Source: Polynucleobacter sp. MWH-P3-07-1 (GTDB lineage Bacteria; Pseudomonadota; Gammaproteobacteria; Burkholderiales; Burkholderiaceae). Taken from it: DNA of 64,000 bases. The stretch lies in NCBI RefSeq assembly GCF_018687555.1, contig NZ_CP061296.1:558001-622000 (forward strand). Direction: 5' to 3'. Positions 7,037 to 15,953 of the stretch are shown here, one piece after another. The notes under the pieces are model-generated. The model saw only the letters and a list, made by a program, of their open reading frames with translations, made no database searches and was not told the origin of the DNA. The position numbers and the translations under genes were made by a program. Numbering within the stretch: position 1 is the stretch's first letter; the number at the start of each line of letters is the position of its first letter.

Positions 7037-8485
7037 ATGGCTAATTGGGAAAATTTCACTGCAGGACGAGTAGCAGCATTTGCCTGCCCTGAAGGGAGGG
7101 CTGATTGTTTTTATTGGGATGGGAAGGTTCCATCACTGGGAGTGAAGGTTTATGCCTCGGGTCGGAAGTCATTCATCTTTCAAACCAAAGCTTCAGGCAG
7201 AACTATCCGCATAACTATTGGCGATGTTCGAGTCTGGTCGATCGGTAAGGCGCAGGCTGAAGCAACTAAATTAAAAACGCTCACGGATCAAGGTTTGGAC
7301 CCTAGAGAGTTAAATAAAACTAAAAATGCCGAATCAGCTTCAAAGCGTGCCCACGAGAAAGCTAAGACGTTGTTGGTCCAGGATGCTTGGGGGGTGTATT
7401 TGGCCTATCAAAAGGACAAAATGTCACGCCCTCACATAGAGCGAGGAAAAAAGTGGGGAGAGCGCCACCTCCAGGATCACGAGAGACTATCCCAAAAAGG
7501 TGGTGAATTAAAGATTAGAGGCAAAGGATTAACCAAGCAAGGTGTCCTCTATCCGATTCTGTCTATGAAGATGGGGGATATATCTGCCGATGTTTTGGTG
7601 CATTGGCAACAACAAGAGGCAAAGGAGAGGGCGAATAAGGCTCGTCAGGGCTTCGAGATGTTCCGTACTTTTTGGCGGTGGTGCGCCCAAAATCCCGAAT
7701 ACAAGCTCATCATTGATGCTGATGCTATTGATGCTCGGGCTTTGCGTGATGAGGTACCAAGCCGAAAGAGCAGGCGAAATGATTCGCTTGAGCGGGGGCA
7801 TTTAGCTTTATGGTTTCAGGTTGTTTGTAGTCTTGAGAGCCGAAACTTTAAGAGAGGTGAGGTCGAGCGCCAATCAGGTGGAGCAAGAAATCAAAATAAT
7901 CAGATTGCTAAAACTTATCTCCAAGCCCTTCTCCTTACCGGTGCGAGAAGAGAGGAAATGGCGCCTTTACGCTGGGAGGATGTCTCCTTTGAGCGTAACT
8001 CTTTATGGATTAAAGATAAGGTCGAAGGTGATAATAAGGAGGCGGGAGAGGGTCGTAGGATTCCTCTTACTCCCTACCTCAAGACATTACTGATGGCTTT
8101 ACCAAAGCGTAATAAATACGTCTTTAGTTCACTCGGTTCGAATTGTGGATATATTACTGAGCCATCAAGTACACACAACCGCGCTCTAGATAAGGCCATA
8201 GCAATCTCAGCTGATTTTCCTCGGGTAACCGTGCACGGACTTAGGAGATCATTTATTTCTTTAAGTGAGTGGGTGGAAATTCCTGTGGGGGTTATTGCGC
8301 AGATTGTGGGGCATAAACCAAGCGGAACAGCAGAACGACACTATAAGCACCGTCCTCTGGAGTTGCTTGAGGCTTGGCACTCGAAATATGAGAGTTGGTT
8401 ACTTAAAGAGGCAGGCATTGAATTTAAAAATAATTTAGTTGCGTTGAATGAAATAGGGTCAATTAATAGCGTCGCAATAGATTGA
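7037..8485 (+). CDS. Tyrosine recombinase (integrase) of element 2
   Basis: This is a full-length 482-residue P4-type integrase. ATG 7037 is chosen because GGAG lies 6 bases upstream; an in-frame TTG at 7025 is less likely. Residues ~20-100 form the arm-binding DUF4102-like domain (LGVKVYASGRKSFIFQTK). The middle part is the core-binding domain (ANKARQGFEMFRTFWRW), and the catalytic domain has TGARREE, HGLRRSF, GHKP and HYKH with the nucleophilic Tyr. It is a homologue of the element 1 integrase. The gene sits 164 bases right of the attachment repeat and is expected to integrate the element into tRNA-fMet. Confidence 0.93.
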   Translation: MANWENFTAGRVAAFACPEGRADCFYWDGKVPSLGVKVYASGRKSFIFQTKASGRTIRITIGDVRVWSIGKAQAEATKLKTLTDQGLDPRELNKTKNAESASKRAHEKAKTLLVQDAWGVYLAYQKDKMSRPHIERGKKWGERHLQDHERLSQKGGELKIRGKGLTKQGVLYPILSMKMGDISADVLVHWQQQEAKERANKARQGFEMFRTFWRWCAQNPEYKLIIDADAIDARALRDEVPSRKSRRNDSLERGHLALWFQVVCSLESRNFKRGEVERQSGGARNQNNQIAKTYLQALLLTGARREEMAPLRWEDVSFERNSLWIKDKVEGDNKEAGEGRRIPLTPYLKTLLMALPKRNKYVFSSLGSNCGYITEPSSTHNRALDKAIAISADFPRVTVHGLRRSFISLSEWVEIPVGVIAQIVGHKPSGTAERHYKHRPLELLEAWHSKYESWLLKEAGIEFKNNLVALNEIGSINSVAID

Positions 8486-9160
8486 GAAATCCGTAAGAGT
8501 AATATTTTCCTAAAAGCGATCCCAGGGAATGCTTAACTTTTCTAGGCCGAATGATTGAGTTCATACTTCAGGCTTGAGCTACAGTCCCTCTACTGAATAA
8601 ATACTGTCATCCCGTCCTATTCCGGATGGCTAGATGGCAATATCTTAGTAGATCACTAAATTTGGGATTTGAACGAGCGTTGATTGGTAGTGATTGGGAT
8701 TTCTTTTAATTCACTCGATTAAATATTCTATCCAGCAATATCCCAAAATTGGTATAGCATGCCCCCAAATTTGACCCCCTATTTTTTTTGAATTGCTGGG
8801 TAATTGACATTGCTCGGTCTTTTATTGGCAAGACTAAGAATCGAGTGGCAGTAATGGCCATATTGCATTTGGGTCTAATAAAACTAACAATCTTGTATCA
8901 ATGGTGGGTTCAGCTTTGTACGCACAAGACACTTTTTCGCAACCCCCTTACAACCCCGATGAATAGTCGCAAAGTCGTGGCCACGCTTTTTACGACCGTC
9001 TAGAGCCCCTCAATTTCATCATAAAAGATAGGCGATCAAATTATTTTAAGAAATAGTGCAAATTAAATTAAAGTTTTTGGAAATTATGCCGTTAAGGAGA
9101 GTATGGAGCTAGGTAAAACTAGCTCCCAAACTTTCATAAACGGGATTGGATAATAAAAAA
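8486..9160. other. Intergenic stretch without a supported gene
   Basis: About 670 bases between the integrase and the AlpA-like gene. A 71-codon frame at 8788-9003 starts with a poor context and has no recognisable features, so I do not call it. CGTGGCCACG (8976-8985) followed by CTTTTT could be a weak stem. The remainder shows nothing that I can interpret. It may hold excisionase or integrase sites. Confidence 0.4.
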
Positions 9161-9439
9161 ATGAATCAAGTCATTGGCGATAAAAAAGCAGCCCTATTAA
9201 CTAAAGGCAACAGTGCTGCTAGCAATTTAACAGCTCCAGAAACGCAAGAGAAGGACTTAGAGTTACCCGAGTTGCTAACTACAAGTAATGCAGCAAAATA
9301 TCTCAATCGAGCTCCCCAAACTCTTCGAAAGTGGGCGTGCCTCGGAATTGGTCCAATTCAGCCAATTAGAATTTTTGGACGCTTATCTTGGAGAAGATCT
9401 GACTTGCTCGCGCTGCTTGGGGGGAACCATGGGGGCTGA
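9161..9439 (+). CDS. AlpA/MerR-like helix-turn-helix protein
   Basis: The protein has 92 residues from ATG 9161; a TTG at 9146 would add five. The first half is polar and disordered-looking. Residues ~45-90 form the excisionase-type domain: LLTTSNAAKYLNRAPQTLRKWACLG, then RIFGRLSWRRSDLLALLGGN. It probably controls excision or the following gene. Its end overlaps the start of the next ORF by 11 bases, which indicates translational coupling. Confidence 0.7.
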   Translation: MNQVIGDKKAALLTKGNSAASNLTAPETQEKDLELPELLTTSNAAKYLNRAPQTLRKWACLGIGPIQPIRIFGRLSWRRSDLLALLGGNHGG

Positions 9440-9899
9440 TGTTAACGAGAGATCCTACAAAAAAGATAAATTCTCGAAGCATAAGCAGAAAAAAAGGACA
9501 GATCCGTTCGTCATGATCGGCTCAGAAATATTGAATTCGAGCGCCTACAAGGACTTAAGTTATTCGGGCCGATCAATGTTGGTTGAGTTATTGCATTTCT
9601 ATTCTGGCACGAATAACGGACAAATTTGGATTGCGCCAACCATGCTTGATGAGAGAGGGTTTTCAAAAAATACGGCCACGCGAGCGCTTAAGGAATTGCG
9701 TGTCCATGGATTTATATATATGACAAAACGCGGCGGAAATCTGCGTGGGGGGTGTTCTTGGTTTGCATTAACTTGGCGCCCCATTGACAGGTCTGATGGG
9801 CAACATCTAGAAAACTATAGACCTAATGCTTATTTGAAATGGGCTAAAAGTCCAGAAAATCAAATCGGCATTAATGGGAGTAGTGGGTGTATCAAGTAG
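9429..9899 (+). CDS. Winged-helix replication/regulatory protein (putative)
   Basis: ATG 9429 lies inside the end of the AlpA-like gene. The 156-residue protein has a winged-helix core: MIGSEILNSSAYKDLSYSGRSMLVELLHFY, then TMLDERGFSKNTATRALKELRVHGFIYMTKRGG, then a beta hairpin with CSWFALTWRPID. This pattern is common in phage and plasmid proteins annotated as helix-turn-helix or replication-initiator-like. Direct coupling to an AlpA-like regulator supports a replication or excision role. No catalytic motif is visible. Confidence 0.6.
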   Translation: MGADVNERSYKKDKFSKHKQKKRTDPFVMIGSEILNSSAYKDLSYSGRSMLVELLHFYSGTNNGQIWIAPTMLDERGFSKNTATRALKELRVHGFIYMTKRGGNLRGGCSWFALTWRPIDRSDGQHLENYRPNAYLKWAKSPENQIGINGSSGCIK

Positions 9900-10025
9900 A
9901 GATTTTAGTTGTTTGACTCTGTCGTTGTGGTCTAAGTTACTACTCGCTGATGTCGTTATGGATTACTGCATTTAGAGCGCCGCTTTGGAGTCGATGCAGC
10001 ATCATCATTTTGAGAGCAAAATTAA

Positions 10026-10727
10026 ATGAATTATTTGGATATGAACTACGAACAAGCAAAAGAGAAAGAAGTATTTTCAATTAACTCGGAAAATAAAATT
10101 GAAGTTTGCAGCTTCAAAGACTACTTAATTAACCTGATGCAGGGAAGAAATAGTTTAGTTCCTGTGGTGGAGATAAATGACGATACTTGGTTAGAAGTCA
10201 ATTATTTTGACGAAAGCAATGATCTCTATAAGGCTCCTGCCCTTTTTATGTGCGCAGACCAAGCAAAAATGAAGGCATTGCAAATTGAGGGAGCCGGCAG
10301 TGTTCCCCCTCAAATAACGAAAGTTAGTCGAGTATCCGAATATGACGGCGAGGAACTTATTCTTATAGATATTGAGGAGAAGTTATTTAATTACTTTTCA
10401 AATATTTGTAACGCAGAATATTGGGACGAACCTGGATTTTTAAGGTGCACTGAGACAAGAGAAGAGCAATATTCGATGATGCAAGTAGCTTATGCAGAGG
10501 ATGATTTGCATTACCAAGATTTCATACAAAAAAATAATAGACATCGTAAGAATGCATTCATCCTAGCTTTAATATTAGCTATACAGGCGCCAGATGAAGA
10601 AAGAGCTAATCGTGCCGTCGATTTAGCTGAGCAACTAGCGATTGAGTTGTCTACGGCTGAAGTTGAATCAGGAAAGAGCGAAGCCCTTTTGCGCCTAGAA
10701 GCCGATGACTGGCCAAAGCTTAGTTAA
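10026..10727 (+). CDS. Hypothetical acidic protein, element 2
   Basis: The 233-residue soluble protein is rich in Asp/Glu. No domain is recognised and there is no signal peptide. The C-terminal third (ANRAVDLAEQLAIELSTAEVESGKSEALLRLEADDW) is helical. The Shine-Dalgarno sequence is weak (GAGAGC, long spacing). A stem-loop that looks like a terminator follows, so it is probably a single-gene unit. Confidence 0.6.
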   Translation: MNYLDMNYEQAKEKEVFSINSENKIEVCSFKDYLINLMQGRNSLVPVVEINDDTWLEVNYFDESNDLYKAPALFMCADQAKMKALQIEGAGSVPPQITKVSRVSEYDGEELILIDIEEKLFNYFSNICNAEYWDEPGFLRCTETREEQYSMMQVAYAEDDLHYQDFIQKNNRHRKNAFILALILAIQAPDEERANRAVDLAEQLAIELSTAEVESGKSEALLRLEADDWPKLS

Positions 10728-10735
10728 AAACTAAG

Positions 10736-10772
10736 GATGGCGACTGAAGGTACTCAGCGCCATCTGACTGCT
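10736..10772 (+). terminator. Probable intrinsic terminator
   Basis: GATGGCG (10736-10742) pairs with CGCCATC (10758-10764), extended inside by CTGA (10744-10747) and TCAG (10754-10757). TGACTGCTTTT follows. It lies 8 bases after the stop of the upstream gene. Confidence 0.55.
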
Positions 10773-10864
10773 TTTCAGTTAATTGCAGTCCTTCAAATTA
10801 GTCCTTTTAGGGGCTCGTAAAGGTCAAAATTCGGCCAATAAGAGGCGGTAGTGTCACCTCTTTT

Positions 10865-11263
10865 TTACTTCACGGGTAGCGATAATTTATTTAAGATCCC
10901 GCAGTGTGCTGAGTCCTGATTCGCATGACATTGTTTTCTGAGCAGCTTTAATTGTCGCTCAAGTTGGCGTAGCTCATTAATTCGATTGCTTACACCTTCA
11001 ATATGGGCATCAAGCAATTCATTTACTGCATCACAGTTTTCATCGGGCAAATCTTTTAAGCGAAGTAATTGACGAATTTCACTTAAGGTCATGTCCAGCG
11101 AGCGGCAGTGGCGAATAAATGTAAGGCGTTGCAGGTGCTGATCCCCGTAGATTCGGAAGTTACCCTCAGATCGAGCCGGTTTTGCTAACAAACCCTCTTG
11201 CTCATAAAACCGAATAGTTTCCACTTGAGTGCCTGTGGCTGTTGCTAGTTCACCAATTCTCAT
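10865..11263 (-). CDS. cadR: MerR-family heavy-metal regulator, CadR/PbrR type
   Basis: The 132-residue protein has the MerR domain MRIGELATATGTQVETIRFYEQEGLL with the wing following. The dimerisation helix leads into a C-terminal metal site. Cys77 (DENC), Cys112 (RKQC) and Cys121 (SAHC) match the three ligands of the Cd/Pb-sensing CadR/PbrR group in number and spacing. The gene is divergent from the P-type ATPase gene, and the shared intergenic region holds a MerR-type promoter. Binding of Cd, Pb or Zn would switch on the ATPase gene. Which metal it prefers cannot be told from sequence. Confidence 0.88.
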   Translation of the reverse strand: MRIGELATATGTQVETIRFYEQEGLLAKPARSEGNFRIYGDQHLQRLTFIRHCRSLDMTLSEIRQLLRLKDLPDENCDAVNELLDAHIEGVSNRINELRQLERQLKLLRKQCHANQDSAHCGILNKLSLPVK

Positions 11264-11299
11264 TTGACCTCCAAGTTTTTACATTTTTATTCTAATCCC

Positions 11300-11330
11300 T
11301 TGACTCTATAGTTACTATAGGGTGTTAAAT
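11300..11330 (+). promoter_or_regulatory. MerR-type promoter/operator of the metal ATPase gene
   Basis: -35 TTGACT (11300-11305) and -10 TTAAAT (11325-11330) are separated by 19 bases, the elongated spacer typical of MerR-activated promoters. The spacer holds an imperfect dyad, ACTCTATAGT-TAC-TATAGGGT, where the regulator would bind and underwind the DNA. Confidence 0.8.
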
Positions 11331-11361
11331 GTTCTATGTCTTCATCATTTAGGTTTCCGCT

Positions 11362-13542
11362 ATGAGCGAATGCAATACCTCCTGTAGTTGTTCTACATCA
11401 ACCCCTGTGACAAAGGCTTCTGAGATACGGAGCAAGAATAAGGCCATCTATCGCATTGAAAATATGGACTGCCCAACTGAAGAGGCGCTTATTCGCAAAA
11501 AGCTAGTTAGTGTAAGCGGCATTGAGTCGCTGGACTTTAACTTAATGCAAAGGATACTCACGGTTGGTCACAATCTCAACTCACTTGACGCTATCGAGTC
11601 CGCTTTGGGTTCAATTGGAATGCAGGCGGTGCTACAAAGTGGTCAGACTTCTACAAAGGACAGCTCGATTGAGCCTATACCTAAAACAAATTGGTGGCCA
11701 TTGGCTGTTGCAGGTATCACTGCAACCTTGGCTGAAATCATGGAATTGCTGCAACTTGGTAATCAGTGGATTGTCATTGCTCTAGTAATCGCCTCAATTG
11801 CTTCAGGTGGCCTGACCACCTATAAAAAGGGCTGGATTGCATTAAAGAATGGCAATCTCAATATCAATGCCTTAATGTCAATTGCAGTCACAGGCGCGAT
11901 GGCGATTGGAAGTTGGCCAGAAGCCGCCATGGTGATGTTCTTATTTACTCTAGCTGAAGTAATTGAAGCCAAGTCATTAGATCGTGCTCGTAATGCGATT
12001 CGTGGCTTATTAGACCTCACCCCTGAAACCGCAACCGTTCAGCAAGCCGATGGCTCTTGGGTGCTAACGGATGTAAAGGCTATTGCTTTAGGTGCTTTAG
12101 TTCGAGTGCGTCCTGGAGAGCGAATAGCTTTAGACGGCATATTAATAAGTGGTAACTCGGCAGTAAATCAAGCGCCAATCACGGGTGAGAGCCTACCCGT
12201 CGATAAGATAGTTGGCGATGAGGTATTTGCAGGAACGATCAATCAGACAGGATCGTTCGAATACAAAGTTACTGCAGAAGCGACTCATTCAACGCTAGCT
12301 CGAATTATTCATGCAGTTGAAGCAGCGCAAGGAAGTCGTGCGCCCACCCAGCGTTTTGTTGATCAATTCGCCAAGATCTATACGCCAGCTGTTTTTTTGC
12401 TTGCGGTATTAGTCGCTGTTTTGCCTCCATTGTTAATGGCGCAGTCATGGCAAGAGTGGATCTATAAAGCATTAGTCATGTTAGTGATTGCCTGCCCTTG
12501 TGCTTTGGTGATCTCAACACCAGTAACGATTGTGAGTGGCTTAGCAGCCGCTGCAAGAAAAGGCATCTTAATTAAAGGAGGCGCTTTTTTAGAAGCAGGA
12601 CGGAGCATGAAGGTCTTAGCAGTAGATAAGACAGGGACACTAACCTACGGGAAGCCTGCACAAACGGACTTTTTTGCATTAAGTAGCAATGACAAGCATA
12701 TTCACGAAATTGCCATCAGTCTTGCAGCGCGATCTGATCATCCCGTATCTCTAGCAATTGCCCATGCTAATCAAGAGCAAAAGAATGATTTAAAGACTGT
12801 AGATAGCTTTGAGGCGATTCTGGGTCGCGGTGTCAAAGGCGTTATTGAGGGTAATTTGTATTACCTTGGCAATCATCGACTGATTGAAGAATTGGGTTTG
12901 TGCTCTGATGATATTGAGAATCGTTTATTACCACTAGAGCAGCAAGGCAAAACGGCCGTATTGCTTACCAACCAAACAGAGGTTTTAGCCATTATTGCGG
13001 TGGCCGATACTGTTAGAGAAACAAGCAAGCAGGCTATTGATGAGCTTCACCAATTAGGCGTGACTACCATCATGCTCACTGGTGACAATCAGCACACCGC
13101 TAAGGCAATAGGTAAACAGGTGGGTGTCGATGAGATTATGGGTAATTTATTGCCTGAAGATAAGCTCAAAATAATTGACAGTCGCCTAAAAAAGGATCCC
13201 AATGTAAAGGTAGGCATGGTTGGAGATGGCATTAATGATGCCCCCGCTTTAGCAAGAGCAAGTATTGGATTTGCGATGGGGGCGGCTGGAACCGATACTG
13301 CGATAGAGACTGCTGATGTTGCGCTAATGGATGATGATTTACGCAAGATTGCTACCTTTATTCGGCTATCCAAATCAACCGCTCTAATTCTGACTCAAAA
13401 CATTGTTCTTGCTCTTGGCATTAAAGCTATTTTCCTTGTGCTTACCTTTACAGGGCAAGCCACGATGTGGATGGCGGTATTTGCGGATATGGGTGCGAGC
13501 TTGCTAGTAGTGGCAAATGGATTGCGGTTATTAAGAAGCTAG
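11362..13542 (+). CDS. cadA: Heavy-metal P-type ATPase (Cd/Zn/Pb exporter)
   Basis: This is a 726-residue P1B ATPase in the inner membrane. A Cys-rich N-terminus (Cys4, Cys8, Cys10) is followed by a heavy-metal-associated domain with MDCPTEE (Cys37). The membrane metal site is CPC (residues 378-380). The phosphorylated Asp is in DKTGTLT (Asp422), followed by TGDN and GDGINDAPALARA. CPC with this regulator type fits divalent Cd, Zn or Pb export (CadA/ZntA group) rather than copper. The length is usual for the family. It is driven by the CadR-type promoter and probably gives metal tolerance as island cargo. Confidence 0.93.
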   Translation: MSECNTSCSCSTSTPVTKASEIRSKNKAIYRIENMDCPTEEALIRKKLVSVSGIESLDFNLMQRILTVGHNLNSLDAIESALGSIGMQAVLQSGQTSTKDSSIEPIPKTNWWPLAVAGITATLAEIMELLQLGNQWIVIALVIASIASGGLTTYKKGWIALKNGNLNINALMSIAVTGAMAIGSWPEAAMVMFLFTLAEVIEAKSLDRARNAIRGLLDLTPETATVQQADGSWVLTDVKAIALGALVRVRPGERIALDGILISGNSAVNQAPITGESLPVDKIVGDEVFAGTINQTGSFEYKVTAEATHSTLARIIHAVEAAQGSRAPTQRFVDQFAKIYTPAVFLLAVLVAVLPPLLMAQSWQEWIYKALVMLVIACPCALVISTPVTIVSGLAAAARKGILIKGGAFLEAGRSMKVLAVDKTGTLTYGKPAQTDFFALSSNDKHIHEIAISLAARSDHPVSLAIAHANQEQKNDLKTVDSFEAILGRGVKGVIEGNLYYLGNHRLIEELGLCSDDIENRLLPLEQQGKTAVLLTNQTEVLAIIAVADTVRETSKQAIDELHQLGVTTIMLTGDNQHTAKAIGKQVGVDEIMGNLLPEDKLKIIDSRLKKDPNVKVGMVGDGINDAPALARASIGFAMGAAGTDTAIETADVALMDDDLRKIATFIRLSKSTALILTQNIVLALGIKAIFLVLTFTGQATMWMAVFADMGASLLVVANGLRLLRS

Positions 13543-13583
13543 GTGTTAGTTCATATCAAGCAGTTAACTCAAGGAGTACTAAA

Positions 13584-14084
13584 ATGAAAAAGCTAGGATG
13601 GGTTGCGATTTTAAGTTTAGGTGTTTTACTAAGTGCGCCCGTTTTGGCGCAAACAGCAGGGGCGGGCACTAAAGCCTCACAGACACAACAAAAAAATGTT
13701 GATGTAGCGGAGTTTGATAAGCAAGCCGCTCAAATTCAAGAGAACTTTAAAAAGATGCAACAGCAGATGGATCAGATCCGTGCAACTCAAGATCCGCAAG
13801 AAAGGCAAAAGCTGATGCAGGCTCACTGGAGCACAATGCAGGGCAACATGAATATGATGCAAGGCATGTGGGGTTCGGGAATGATGGGTTGTTGTGGTGG
13901 TAACGGCGGCATGATGGGTGGACACATGATGGGTTGGAATGGTATGGGCCCCTATTACTCTAAATTAACACCTGAGCAGTTAAAGCAACGCCAATACATG
14001 ATGGATCAATACATGGGTATGCAGCAGAACATGATGAACCAAATGATGCAGCAGAACTATATGTGGATGGATCGGTCAAGGTAG
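13584..14084 (+). CDS. Met-rich periplasmic protein next to the metal ATPase
   Basis: ATG 13584 has AAGGAG 7 bases upstream. The signal peptide is MKKLGWVAILSLGVLLSAPVLA. The 166-residue product is then rich in Gln and Met, with a Gly/Met/Cys/His cluster (GMMGCCGGNGGMMGGHMMG) and an LTPEQLKQRQYM segment like the LTxxQ motif of Spy/CpxP proteins. It lies 41 bases after the ATPase gene in the same direction, so it is probably part of the metal-responsive operon. Periplasmic metal binding or chaperone activity is an inference. Confidence 0.7.
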   Translation: MKKLGWVAILSLGVLLSAPVLAQTAGAGTKASQTQQKNVDVAEFDKQAAQIQENFKKMQQQMDQIRATQDPQERQKLMQAHWSTMQGNMNMMQGMWGSGMMGCCGGNGGMMGGHMMGWNGMGPYYSKLTPEQLKQRQYMMDQYMGMQQNMMNQMMQQNYMWMDRSR

Positions 14085-14168
14085 TAACACACTAGGGGGA
14101 TGAGTTACTGGACTTGTCCTCCAAGGTCTCCCTTGGGTCGGATTGAGCCTATCGCTCATTAAGCCGGC

Positions 14169-14201
14169 AACTGCCCGCTTTTAACGCATAAGCGGACAGT
14201 T
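14169..14201. terminator. Hairpin between convergent genes
   Basis: AACTGCCCGCTT (14169-14180) pairs with AAGCGGACAGTT (14190-14201) with one mismatch. No T tract follows. It lies between the metal operon and the convergent gene ending at 14231, so it may separate them. It may also be a short intergenic repeat of the REP kind. Confidence 0.4.
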
Positions 14202-14230
14202 TCCAGATGGCTCTCTAGGCTAATTCCAGC

Positions 14231-15889
14231 TTAGACGGTGTTTGCAACGATATGCGCTACAACATGGTCAATTTGCAGAGGGGAGGGGTTAACAAGAATG
14301 TATCGGTTTGGTATTAGTGGCGCTGAACCAGGGGCCTCCCAATTAATAATTAAATGACTACTCATCAAAATGAGTAAACGACCTACGAATAATCGAGCTG
14401 CTTGTTCGACACCTTTAGTATGGCTTTGAAGGATATCTTTCGAGCCAAAAAAGAATGCTTTTTGTTCCCACTGAACGATATAAGTGGAATAATTCCTAGA
14501 CTTCATTATCTCGCCATCTATACGAGGTATAGCACGTCTGTAATTCATCCCAAATAATCCTAATTGACCCATCGATGAGTTTTTCTCAAGGTAGTGCATC
14601 ACCCAGTCTGGATAGCCTTCGAGATTGACTTTGTTTTCAGCGTTGATTGTGGCTAAATAGTTAATAGCATTAGCAAACGATAAGAAGCTAGAGCCCTTAC
14701 CATTTTTAGAATCGGCAAAATGTGCGCTCATTGGAGATGGAAGTATTCTACGTAACTGCCAAGAGCCATCGGTCGTAAGGCGGCTCAAACCAAGGAGGGT
14801 TTCATGTGGCAGAGAAAGTTGCGTTAGGGATGCAGTAGCACTTTGCCCATTAAGCATCAAATCATGGATTTTCTCCAAGTTATCAGCGCTAATGTGAAAA
14901 CTATCTGATGCCTTTCTAATTAGTTCAGCAGACTGGGTTTGGTACCCATTACTCATTGGTGAGTGATCCTTGCATAGGCGCGCTATTAGAGGGGTGATGA
15001 AACATTTGTCATTTACATCCACTTTGCTTAGATGCAGGATGGGGGTTAGCTCTGCTAATGCATCCAGGATAAATTGCCCGAATGATTTTGACCTACCACT
15101 AATATTGCTGACTTCTAGTGATAGAAATTTGTCGCCAAACTTTTCAGTTTTAAATAAATCTATCTTTCGTTGACGGCGAGCCAGATAGCTTGGCCTTGCA
15201 GATGCAAATCCACCGCCATCCACAAATTGCGAATCAGGGCGAAACGAAAAGACTTCAACCCAAATTGATAGGTCACCCAATTGCACAACAAAATCACAGC
15301 TTAGAGGTTGTCTTGCATTGTTAAGTCGCTTATTAAATGGATAGGGCGCTTGGCAGGTAAAACTAGCTCCCTCTGGCAATAGTTCTGTGAGTAGGTTGGC
15401 CACGATGAGCTCGTATTTGGACCGGCAAGCATGTCCACCAGAGCTAATGGAGTATGCCGTCATAGGAAATAACTGAAGAATTTGATTCTTCCAGCCCTGG
15501 GATGTAATCCATTCATTGAGTTTGCTGGGTAATTTAGCAATACCATCAATGTTGTGCTTTTCAATGAACCCGCATACCTCCTTATAAGTCATGCCATGAT
15601 AAATAGTTGGCTTGCCATCCGCAATTCCAGATTCAACATAAATTTGTTTTCTGGCATTCTCAATTTCACGCCATGTAGTATTTGGCATGTGCTTATTAAA
15701 AAACTCCTTCATCCTAGGATGTAATGAGGGATATTCTTTATTGAGATAACTAACATTAGGTGCAAGTTGATTATTCTCACTCTTGTACTGTGAAACTTTA
15801 GAAATTAACTCTCTAATAATGAGTTCACGGTATTCAACCAATGTGAGGTTGGACATATTGTTACTGCAATGGGGTAAGAATGAGGACAT
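14231..15889 (-). CDS. Putative PD-(D/E)XK-fold nuclease
   Basis: The 552-residue protein starts at ATG 15889, with AGGA 7 bases upstream. Residues ~150-260 resemble the VSR/TnsA-like PD-(D/E)XK fold: a helix with Glu (SKYELIVANLLTELL), an Asp strand (LSCDFVVQLG), a strand with WVEVFSF, then Arg/Lys-rich YLARRQRKIDLFK and FLSLEV. The usual Lys of ExK is Phe here, and a Lys from the following helix could replace it. The C-terminal 250 residues are unfamiliar. No methyltransferase or partner gene is adjacent, so it could be a lone defence effector. The assignment is by motif only. Confidence 0.5.
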   Translation of the reverse strand: MSSFLPHCSNNMSNLTLVEYRELIIRELISKVSQYKSENNQLAPNVSYLNKEYPSLHPRMKEFFNKHMPNTTWREIENARKQIYVESGIADGKPTIYHGMTYKEVCGFIEKHNIDGIAKLPSKLNEWITSQGWKNQILQLFPMTAYSISSGGHACRSKYELIVANLLTELLPEGASFTCQAPYPFNKRLNNARQPLSCDFVVQLGDLSIWVEVFSFRPDSQFVDGGGFASARPSYLARRQRKIDLFKTEKFGDKFLSLEVSNISGRSKSFGQFILDALAELTPILHLSKVDVNDKCFITPLIARLCKDHSPMSNGYQTQSAELIRKASDSFHISADNLEKIHDLMLNGQSATASLTQLSLPHETLLGLSRLTTDGSWQLRRILPSPMSAHFADSKNGKGSSFLSFANAINYLATINAENKVNLEGYPDWVMHYLEKNSSMGQLGLFGMNYRRAIPRIDGEIMKSRNYSTYIVQWEQKAFFFGSKDILQSHTKGVEQAARLFVGRLLILMSSHLIINWEAPGSAPLIPNRYILVNPSPLQIDHVVAHIVANTV

Positions 15890-15953
15890 ATTGTGTTCCT
15901 ATATAAAGGGACTGCATTAAAAAACATAGAGTTAATACTTGGGTGGGATCTAG

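Noticed and set aside
8788-9003. 71-codon ORF between integrase and AlpA-like gene
   Set aside because: Non-ATG start, no Shine-Dalgarno, no recognisable motif; most likely chance.
13467-13583. Longer start for the Met-rich exported protein
   Set aside because: This would overlap the ATPase gene and place 39 residues before a clear signal peptide. ATG 13584 has its own AAGGAG.
14169-14201. Integron attC site
   Set aside because: The hairpin lacks the conserved attC core sites and there is no integron integrase nearby.
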